Below are positions 1 to 5,552 of a DNA stretch of 17,161 bases, one piece after another. A model generated the notes under the pieces. That model did not search any database. It was given only the letters and a program-made list of their open reading frames with translations, and had not been told where the DNA came from. The stretch lies in NCBI GenBank assembly GCA_029856445.1, contig JAHQWY010000040.1:1-17161 (forward strand), in the 5' to 3' direction. Numbering within the stretch: position 1 is the first letter of the stretch; every line of letters begins with the position of its first letter. The position numbers were made by a program, and so were the translations under genes. The DNA comes from Promethearchaeia archaeon. GTDB lineage: Archaea > Asgardarchaeota > Lokiarchaeia > Sigyniarchaeales > SOKP01.

Positions 1-468
1 AATTACTTTATCAAATACTTTAATTCCCCGCATATTATCATGTAATTCAGCCTTAGGGTAATCAAGAGAAAGTAGCATATAATCTAAACCCTTTAAATTA
101 TGGTCTTTAAACAATTTTGGTATTAGATATCCATTAGTAGCTATACCATTCATAAAACTATGAACAACTCCTGTATGGTATATAAGCTCTGGAAGATCTT
201 TTCTTAGAGTAGGTTCTCCTCCTGTAAATGATAAGGCAAGTGCTCCTAGATCAGCAATTTGGTCAATCAAATGTATTATTTGTTCAGTGCTCATATCTTC
301 TCCAATAATCGAATTAGGTAAAGAATGTATTGAACAAAATGGACATTTCCCATTACATTTTAGTGTTAGTTCTATTTGGGCAGAATATGGAACTTTTATA
401 TCTGTAAAGTTATTCAGAATAAAGTTCTTTACATATTGAAGCCACTTTTTAATTCTCCAATGAGGAAT
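1..468 (-). CDS. Radical SAM protein, N-terminal part (C-terminus beyond window)
   Basis: The open frame reads leftwards off the window edge, so only about 156 codons are visible. Counting from the codon after the upstream stop, it shows the radical SAM motif C38-x3-C42-x2-C45 (KCNGKCPFC), which binds the [4Fe-4S] cluster and S-adenosylmethionine, and then TGGEP at about 82-86, the SAM-binding GGEP motif. The order and spacing fit the MoaA/PqqE-like branch. The substrate cannot be told without the C-terminus. There is no ATG, GTG or TTG between the in-frame stop (469-471) and the cysteine motif; the first in-frame Met (M59) lies after it and cannot be the start. The best start is the ATT at 466-468, 9 nt after a GGTG on the minus strand. 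A frameshift is the alternative: another frame (449-523) reads a protein-like ...SWIRDYGVLINSS... just upstream. Family call is firm; the start is uncertain. Confidence 0.85.
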   Translation of the reverse strand, partial: MPHWRIKKWLQYVKNFILNNFTDIKVPYSAQIELTLKCNGKCPFCSIHSLPNSIIGEDMSTEQIIHLIDQIADLGALALSFTGGEPTLRKDLPELIYHTGVVHSFMNGIATNGYLIPKLFKDHNLKGLDYMLLSLDYPKAELHDNMRGIKVFDKVI

Positions 469-624
469 TTATAAGAACACCATAATCTCTTATCCAACTT
501 TCTATTAAAAATGGTAAGTATATTCAAGATAAAAATCTAACTGAAATCTAATATAAAGATAACCGTTGTGCTAAAATCGATCCTATACTGGGGTTCATAT
601 CAAAAAAATTAATTTTAAACAATT

Positions 625-813
625 TTAAGCTGTGTATTTTTCAATACTATGGGGTAAATAGAATTTCTTCCAATCTTTTTTAGTAGTCGTTCTAATGGTG
701 TTTATAGCCCCGCAACTCTCACAATCAGATTTTCTATCCCATTGAAAATATCCACATTTATCACAAACATATGGATATGTTTTCTTAAATAATTTCCAAT
801 CTATTTTAATAAT
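625..813 (-). CDS. Small zinc-ribbon protein with probable AUU start
   Basis: This is a 61-62 residue frame with no ATG, GTG or TTG. It encodes a compact zinc ribbon: CDKCG at about residues 16-20, then DCESCG at about 29-34, giving C-x2-C-x10-C-x2-C, followed by a basic and aromatic tail (KKDWKKFYLPHS). A nearly perfect SD, AGGAGGTG at 818-825, lies directly upstream. The other two frames after that SD stop within a few codons, so the ribosome site points to this frame. Candidate starts are ATT at 811-813 (4 nt from the SD) or ATT at 808-810 (7 nt). An oligo-T run (602-608) follows the stop on the coding strand, as in archaeal terminators. Function is unknown; such ribbons bind nucleic acid or protein partners. 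The coding call rests on the cysteine pattern, the SD and the clean stop. Confidence 0.72.
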   Translation of the reverse strand: MIKIDWKLFKKTYPYVCDKCGYFQWDRKSDCESCGAINTIRTTTKKDWKKFYLPHSIEKYTA

Positions 814-817
814 ATAA

Positions 818-825
818 CACCTCCT
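818..825 (-). promoter_or_regulatory. Strong Shine-Dalgarno site that decides the start of the zinc-ribbon gene
   Basis: AGGAGGTG on the minus strand is almost fully complementary to the usual 16S 3' end. The only long open frame after it is the zinc-ribbon frame, which has ATT codons 4 and 7 nt downstream. An initiator-like TTATAAAA (883-890) lies about 70 nt further upstream and could be the TATA box. Confidence 0.75.
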
Positions 826-1020
826 ATTATAGATTTTTCATGAATGATAAGATAATTTAATCTAAATAATTGATTTATTAAATTTTATAAGAAAATTGAG
901 GTATTTAATTACAAAAATGAAAGGATTCCGTGATTTGATTTAACTTAATTAAGCTTGAACAATAAAGTATGTTTCACATTCATAATTCCCGTAGATAAAT
1001 TTCTTATACATATTTCAGAA

Positions 1021-1042
1021 TAAAAAATTAAAAAGAAAAAGA
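1021..1042 (-). terminator. Oligo-T terminator after the 119-residue zinc-ribbon gene
   Basis: On the minus strand the bases after the stop at 1063 pass a C-run and then enter several T-tracts separated by single bases. Archaeal RNA polymerase terminates at such oligo-T tracts without needing a hairpin. Confidence 0.5.
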
Positions 1043-1062
1043 CAAATAATAGATTGGGGGGA

Positions 1063-1422
1063 TTAATACTCATAACCACAGCTTTTGCAAACGTATTTTT
1101 TTGCGTAAATCTTTACTCCGCCCATTTGGTGTAAAACTTGGCTTCTATCTTCGTGTGTAGCAAAAGAAGTTCCTCCACACTCTGGACAGACTCTCCTTCC
1201 TTCTATAGGGGGTTTTTCTTGCATTCTTTCCTCTTCTTTTTGTTTTTCAACAAGTTCAGAAGGTTTTGGTCGACTTATCTCGGAATCCATAGTAGCAGCT
1301 GGTGTTGATGCTGACGAAGCTGGACTTGGACTTGATGTAACAGGTCCTCCTTTTAAAAGGGAATCAAGTTTTCCATTTATTTCTTCAAGTAATTTCAAAA
1401 CTTTTTGTTCAAATTCAGACAA
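1063..1422 (-). CDS. Coiled-coil plus C-terminal zinc-ribbon protein (119 aa)
   Basis: The start is TTG at 1420-1422, with SD GAGGAG (1431-1436) 8 nt upstream. Residues 1-25 form an amphipathic helix or short coiled coil (MSEFEQKVLKLLEEINGKLD) likely to oligomerise. Residues about 26-76 are a low-complexity Ser/Pro/Ala then Glu/Lys-rich linker, probably disordered. Residues 77-119 form a zinc ribbon: CPEC at 79-82 and CKSC at 112-115. The 29-residue spacing suits a ribbon with long beta fingers. The layout, an oligomerising helix on a flexible tether to a ribbon, suggests an adaptor or nucleic-acid-binding protein, but I do not recognise a named family. It has its own promoter region (TATA-like box and an upstream inverted repeat) and its own terminator, so it is probably monocistronic. 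The coding call is strong; the function is unknown. Confidence 0.85.
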   Translation of the reverse strand: MSEFEQKVLKLLEEINGKLDSLLKGGPVTSSPSPASSASTPAATMDSEISRPKPSELVEKQKEEERMQEKPPIEGRRVCPECGGTSFATHEDRSQVLHQMGGVKIYAKKYVCKSCGYEY

Positions 1423-1483
1423 AAAAAATTCTCCTCTAATTATTTTATTTTGAAGTTTTTTTTATTAATTAATCAAAATCTTG

Positions 1484-1496
1484 TTTTATATATTTT
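1484..1496 (-). promoter_or_regulatory. TATA-like box for the 1063-1422 gene
   Basis: The minus strand reads AAAATATATAAAA centred near 1490. A start site about 25 nt downstream would fall near 1463, giving a leader of about 40 nt that contains the GAGGAG ribosome site. Confidence 0.55.
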
Positions 1497-1516
1497 AGTA
1501 AATGAAAAGGAAATAG

Positions 1517-1540
1517 ATACGCTATTTAAAAGAAGCGTAT
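1517..1540. promoter_or_regulatory. Inverted repeat ATACGCT-N10-AGCGTAT, candidate operator
   Basis: Perfect 7-bp arms at 1517-1523 and 1534-1540 are separated by 10 nt. The GC-containing arms stand out in very AT-rich surroundings. The repeat lies about 20 nt upstream of the TATA-like box of the zinc-ribbon gene, where archaeal activators often bind, and just after the stop of the phosphatase gene. On the minus strand it is preceded, not followed, by a T-run, so a bacterial-type terminator is less likely. Confidence 0.45.
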
Positions 1541-1556
1541 TAAAAAATTATAATAA

Positions 1557-2015
1557 TTAATAATCTCTTCTAAATTTCTCAACAATTTCAAGATAATCAA
1601 GAATAGATTCTCTGATTTCCACAGCTGGAGCAATAAATTTTGATTTATTGATATATGAAACGGCATCACTCCAACTCCAATTAGGCTTCTTCTTTAACAA
1701 CCAGGCAACAACAATTCCCCCACTTCGTGAAACACCCATAGAACAATGTACCAAAACTTTTCCATTATTCTCTAAATGCTTTTCAATAAAATCTAAAATT
1801 TCGTCTATGTATTCATGTGGGGGATATGTATCATCGGGAAATCCTTTATGCAGATAGTGAAAGCCTAAATGAGTGGGATTGTAAAGATTTTCTTCCATTA
1901 AATTTACAATGGCCGTTATTCCAATATCTTTAAACATTTTAAAATTTAATCTAGGCCAATAGGCTCCAATATATAAATTCTTATGAACCTCAAAAATTTG
2001 ATCAAGTTCAGAAAT
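1557..2015 (-). CDS. Dual-specificity / protein-tyrosine phosphatase, probable AUU start
   Basis: The signature HCSMGVSRSG matches HCx2GxxR(S/T), with catalytic Cys and phosphate-binding Arg (C91 and R97 in the 152-aa version). FPDDTYPP about 30 residues before holds the likely general-acid Asp. The enzyme should hydrolyse phosphotyrosine or phosphoserine in the cytosol. The first ATG (1935-1937) is too late: in-frame codons upstream encode HKNLYIGAYWPRLNF, the first strand expected of the fold ahead of FKDIGITAIVNL. That extension has no ATG, GTG or TTG before the stop at 2022-2024. The best start is ATT at 2013-2015, giving (M)SELDQIFEVHKN, 8 nt after AGGT. With it the length (152 aa) suits small DSP domains; the ATG version (126 aa) would lack part of the core. 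The family is certain and the start inferred. Confidence 0.9.
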   Translation of the reverse strand: MSELDQIFEVHKNLYIGAYWPRLNFKMFKDIGITAIVNLMEENLYNPTHLGFHYLHKGFPDDTYPPHEYIDEILDFIEKHLENNGKVLVHCSMGVSRSGGIVVAWLLKKKPNWSWSDAVSYINKSKFIAPAVEIRESILDYLEIVEKFRRDY

Positions 2016-2046
2016 TTGTAATTACCTGATATATATTACTAATAAC

Positions 2047-2060
2047 TTCTAAATTTAGAA
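2047..2060. promoter_or_regulatory. Perfect 14-bp palindrome between divergent genes
   Basis: TTCTAAATTTAGAA is a perfect palindrome in the 157-bp gap between the phosphatase (minus) and the CCG protein (plus). Its centre is about 38 nt upstream of the proposed ATT start, so it may overlap the phosphatase promoter. AT-rich palindromes arise easily by chance, so the operator role is tentative. Confidence 0.3.
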
Positions 2061-2172
2061 ATGAAGAAAAGAATCTAAAAATAATGGTTTCCTAACTATA
2101 TTTTCATAAAATTAAAAATATTTTCAGTATATTTGAATATTAATTCATAAAATTTCCAAAAAGGATTAAATT

Positions 2173-3189
2173 ATGTTTGATAAATCGAATTGTTTTAATT
2201 GTAATGTTGAATGCCTAACGAAGTGCCAATGGATCGATATTGATAAAGAAACAGCAAGAATAGAAATGGAAAAAATGATAAATGGGCAAGATTCTTTTGT
2301 CTTAAAAGAATGTGTTACCTGTTTTGCCTGTGATGAGTATTGTCCGCATAACTCACACCCATTTGATCTAAAAACAGAATTGCAGGAAAAGTTCAATACA
2401 TTTAATATTCCTGCTCAGATGTTAGAAGCTACAATACAGAGATATAAACCGCATGATGAATTAAGATTAAAAGATATAGACCCCAATAAACCAGTGCTAA
2501 ATAAATGTGCTTTCCCACGAACAAACGCTAAGAATATGGAGGGTAAATTATTTGAAAACCTACAATACGTTAGTGGACTTTCCTATTTTTGCAATTTATT
2601 ATATCACCATATTGCGAAAGATTCTGTAATCAGAGAAAGGGCTCCACTCATTCTAGAAAACATAAAAAAGCAAGGAATCAAGGAAATGATATGCTTCCAT
2701 GATGAGTGTTACGGCCTTTACACTTCGTACTGTGAGCGAAACAATATAGAACTACCTGAAGGGTTCAAACCAATTCATCTCTTTGAATATCTTTATGAAT
2801 ATCTCAAGGAACATGAATCAGAAATAAATAAATTGAATATGAAAATAGCTTATCAACGAAGTTGCTCTAACAGGTTTATTCCCGAAATTGAAAAATTTGT
2901 TGATGATATCTGTGATCTTATTGGGGTGGAAAGAGTTAAAAGAATTTATGATAGAGAGAATGCTTTATGTTGTGCAGCACCATTTGCTACATTTGGTAAA
3001 ACTGATTTAAGAGCACCAACTCAAGATAAAAATATTCAAGATATGATTGATCATGGTGCGAAAGCATGCATATTTGTTTGTCCAATGTGTCAAGAAACAA
3101 TGGGATCTAAAGTACAGAGAAAGGGATTAAAATCATATTTATTAAGCGATTTAGTAAGATTGGCGCTCGGCGAGGAATTAGACTATTAA
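2173..3189 (+). CDS. CCG-domain iron-sulfur protein (HdrB/HdrD-related), 338 aa
   Basis: ATG start with AAGGA upstream. The N-terminus carries eight cysteines in two groups: C7, C10, C14, C18 (slightly expanded spacing) and the classic C47-x2-C50-x2-C53-x3-C57-P, likely two [4Fe-4S] clusters. Residues about 112-180 resemble a degenerate CCG repeat with only single cysteines (C112, C140, C174, C179). Residues 231-306 form a fuller one: C231-x34-C266-C267-x35-C303-x2-C306, within the C-CC-CxxC spacing known from HdrB, HdrD and GlpC, though the usual Gly after CC is Ala. CCG domains hold non-cubane [4Fe-4S] clusters in heterodisulfide reductases and cluster sites in GlpC/GlcF/LutA proteins. No membrane segment, so probably cytosolic electron transfer or disulfide chemistry. 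It is a clear paralogue of 3250-4281, lying tail to tail with it. The partner and substrate are unknown. Confidence 0.85.
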   Translation: MFDKSNCFNCNVECLTKCQWIDIDKETARIEMEKMINGQDSFVLKECVTCFACDEYCPHNSHPFDLKTELQEKFNTFNIPAQMLEATIQRYKPHDELRLKDIDPNKPVLNKCAFPRTNAKNMEGKLFENLQYVSGLSYFCNLLYHHIAKDSVIRERAPLILENIKKQGIKEMICFHDECYGLYTSYCERNNIELPEGFKPIHLFEYLYEYLKEHESEINKLNMKIAYQRSCSNRFIPEIEKFVDDICDLIGVERVKRIYDRENALCCAAPFATFGKTDLRAPTQDKNIQDMIDHGAKACIFVCPMCQETMGSKVQRKGLKSYLLSDLVRLALGEELDY

Positions 3190-3249
3190 AATAGTATAGA
3201 AAGAGAATAATTAAAAATTAAAAAAATAAAATTATATTTTTATCTTATT
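3190..3249. terminator. Bidirectional T-rich terminator between convergent paralogues
   Basis: The 60-bp gap between the two stops is almost pure A/T. It has T-tracts on the plus strand near its right half (ttatatttttatcttatttt) and T-tracts on the minus strand in its left half. Each gene thus has an oligo-T stretch just after its stop. Confidence 0.5.
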
Positions 3250-4281
3250 TTATTCATAGATTTTTCCAGCCCTCCCTTTGGGAAGGTTCTCACCTAATGC
3301 TTCTCTTACCAGATTGCTTAGGAAATAAGGTTCTATTCCTTCAGCCTGAGCCTTGCTTCTTAAATAAAGACAACAGACTGGACAGAGAAACACCATTGCT
3401 TCTGCTCCAGAATTCTTAGCATCAGCAATGTTCATTTTCCAATATGTATCATTAGGAGAAATAACTGCTGTGCAACAAAGTGCTCCTTCACGATCGTAGT
3501 TTCTTTCTACTCGTTCAACACCCAATAATTCGAATAACTCATCAAGCATTTTATCTTTTTTCTTAAAGGCTTCCAAATTTATTCGAGAAGCACATGGTTG
3601 TTGGTATGCGACTTTAATGTTTAGCTTCTTTATTTTATCGAGATTATTTTTCACATAATCCCGAAGATACTCAATAATATGGATGTATTTAAAGGGAACA
3701 TTTATTCCAAAATCTTTTGCGTAATGGTCTAGCATCATGAAGCAATCATCATGGAAACAAATTAGGTAGTTGTCATCAGGAACGATTTTAGCAAGAGTAT
3801 CAATAAATTTCTGGGCATTATCTCTAACCATACTTGGTATGCCTGCATGGTATCCACCAATTTGACAGAAATAATCTCCTCCTTGAAGAATAGTTAATCC
3901 TTCGAATAATTGTCCTTCAATTGCTCCTGCAATCATATTAACGGTACAAAGATTCATTATAGGTTTATCAGGATCGCCTTTTTTTGCTGATGATGGCATA
4001 GCATTTGCACCTCTCATTTGAACGGCTGCGCGTTCACCTCCAATAAAGGTTCCTGTTTCTTCCATTCTCCTGCTAATGAGATCAAAAGGATCTGCTTCAT
4101 GTGGGCAATATTGAGTGCAAGCACAACAGGTGATACATTCTGATGTAACTGGAGAAGGTTCACCTCTGATTAATTTTTCAAATTCTTCTTTTGCTTTTTG
4201 CTCTGAATAGTCCATATAATAACAATTTGTTAAACATGCTATCCCACATGTATCCCTATTACATTTTTCTTCTAAAAACAT
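3250..4281 (-). CDS. CCG-domain iron-sulfur protein (HdrB/HdrD-related), 343 aa
   Basis: A strong SD, AAGGAGG, lies 7 nt before the ATG. The cysteine plan matches the 2173-3189 paralogue: C7, C12, C16, C20, then C49-x2-C52(C53)-x-C55-x3-C59-P for ferredoxin-type clusters. A degenerate first CCG repeat follows (C112, C139, C175, C180), with the shared motif ICFHDDC. The second repeat is C230-x38-C269-C270-x29-C300-x2-C303, with Thr where CCG has Gly. Further shared blocks are GVERVxRxYDRExALCC and the C-terminal LSNLVREALGE. It is the last gene of the minus-strand operon with the HdrD/GlpC-like protein (56-nt gap) and the GlcD-like flavoprotein, so it is probably the terminal electron acceptor subunit or an adaptor of that enzyme. 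Similar proteins are often annotated as heterodisulfide-reductase-related; a real disulfide substrate is not shown here. Confidence 0.87.
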   Translation of the reverse strand: MFLEEKCNRDTCGIACLTNCYYMDYSEQKAKEEFEKLIRGEPSPVTSECITCCACTQYCPHEADPFDLISRRMEETGTFIGGERAAVQMRGANAMPSSAKKGDPDKPIMNLCTVNMIAGAIEGQLFEGLTILQGGDYFCQIGGYHAGIPSMVRDNAQKFIDTLAKIVPDDNYLICFHDDCFMMLDHYAKDFGINVPFKYIHIIEYLRDYVKNNLDKIKKLNIKVAYQQPCASRINLEAFKKKDKMLDELFELLGVERVERNYDREGALCCTAVISPNDTYWKMNIADAKNSGAEAMVFLCPVCCLYLRSKAQAEGIEPYFLSNLVREALGENLPKGRAGKIYE

Positions 4282-4337
4282 TTTTTTCCTCCTTTTTCTA
4301 ATTTTTGTATTTTTAATTCTTTAATTAATTTCTATTT

Positions 4338-5549
4338 TTACAACAATTCATTTAAAAAATTCACTAAATCTAAGACTTGGATATCATAATTATGTTCTTT
4401 TATCGCATCTATGAAATTATGCTCACAAAATGGACAAGTAGTCATTAATATTTCTGCTCCTGTTTTCAATGCTTCTTCAATACGAATGCTTGCCATTTCC
4501 AAAGCCCATTCAGAAAATCCAGCTTTGACTCCGCCCCCAGCACCGCAACATGTTGCATCTCCCCTATTTTTTCGCATTTCTACTAGCTCTATCCCAGGAA
4601 TTTTTTTAATAATTTCTCTGGGATCATCATAGAGTCCAGCATGACGACCGAGATGACATGGATCATGATATGTAACTATTCTTTTTTGATCTAAATTCTT
4701 TTTAAATTCAATTTTATTCTCATCCAAGAGCTTTTTGATATATTCTGAGATATGCAGAACTTCAAATGGTAATTTATCTTCTGAAAATTCATTGTAAAAA
4801 ATTCTTGAGTAATCTTCCTTGATGGTACGATAACAACCCGCACATGATGTAACAACAATTTTTATGTTCTTATTTTTAAACAATTCAATATTATGTTGAG
4901 CTTGGGAAAGTGCAATTTCCCTTTGCCCTGTTCTAAGTAATGGCGATCCGCAGCACCATTCGTCCTGAAAAATGGCGAATTTGACACCTATTTTCTTGAG
5001 AACTTCATAGGTATTTCTAGCTAATTCTTTTTCACGATAGGAGGATGTACACCCTACAAAATATCCTATGTCTGGATCTTCAGGATTTTCAAAATCATCA
5101 GGGAGCCAAGATAACCTATCTTCATGTTTTTCAAGATAAGGATTATGTTCTTTAGCAGTATGATTTCCAAAATTAATAGCTTTTTCTGAGCAAAATCCAT
5201 TTTTAAATGCTTCAGCTCGAGCTAATTCAATTATATCTACCGCGAATCCTTGCCCTAATTTTCGGGACAAGAGTTTACAGTTCTCTCCACAGTTTCCACA
5301 TGTTGTGCAAGCGTATAAAATTTTACTCATATAGTCACTCCATTCGAGTTCATTATTTATCAATGCATAGATTAGCCACATACGTCCACCCGTACTAAAA
5401 GACTCAAATTTGAATTTCTTATAACTTGGGCAGTTAATATCTATAGAATCACCAGTAAACTTGCAATAACCACATCTAAAACACCTATGTATTATCTTTT
5501 TATAATATTCTAAACCTAAATCTTCTCGTCTTTTTTGATCTGATATCAT
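4338..5549 (-). CDS. HdrD/GlpC/GlcF-like iron-sulfur subunit (403 aa)
   Basis: Residues 23-91 hold two ferredoxin-type sites, C23-x2-C26-x2-C29-x10-C40-P and C81-x2-C84-x2-C87-x3-C91. The first has a long insert before its last Cys. Two complete CCG domains follow: C167-x31-CCG(199-201)-x35-C236-x2-C239 and C298-x35-CCG(334-336)-x36-C372-x2-C375. Length and order match GlpC (anaerobic glycerol-3-phosphate dehydrogenase), GlcF (glycolate oxidase) and the catalytic half of HdrD. No transmembrane helix is seen. The gene starts 3 nt after the flavoprotein stop; its SD, GGGAGGTG, is formed by the last codons of that gene, so translation is probably coupled and the two proteins likely form a 1:1 complex. 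It takes electrons from the FAD subunit and passes them on. It could also serve the GlpA module upstream, which lacks its own GlpC. The final acceptor is unknown. Confidence 0.93.
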   Translation of the reverse strand: MISDQKRREDLGLEYYKKIIHRCFRCGYCKFTGDSIDINCPSYKKFKFESFSTGGRMWLIYALINNELEWSDYMSKILYACTTCGNCGENCKLLSRKLGQGFAVDIIELARAEAFKNGFCSEKAINFGNHTAKEHNPYLEKHEDRLSWLPDDFENPEDPDIGYFVGCTSSYREKELARNTYEVLKKIGVKFAIFQDEWCCGSPLLRTGQREIALSQAQHNIELFKNKNIKIVVTSCAGCYRTIKEDYSRIFYNEFSEDKLPFEVLHISEYIKKLLDENKIEFKKNLDQKRIVTYHDPCHLGRHAGLYDDPREIIKKIPGIELVEMRKNRGDATCCGAGGGVKAGFSEWALEMASIRIEEALKTGAEILMTTCPFCEHNFIDAIKEHNYDIQVLDLVNFLNELL

Positions 5550-5552
5550 TTT

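Noticed and set aside
1517..1540. Intrinsic hairpin terminator of the phosphatase gene
   Set aside because: On the coding (minus) strand the T-run precedes the hairpin instead of following it, so the dyad fits an operator better.
1648..1857. 69-aa plus-strand frame opposite the phosphatase
   Set aside because: Antisense to the HCx2GxxR signature; no independent start signal.
2166..2396. 76-aa open frame on the minus strand inside the 2173-3189 gene
   Set aside because: It is antisense to the cysteine-rich N-terminus of a clear gene, has no ribosome site, and its composition follows from the other strand.
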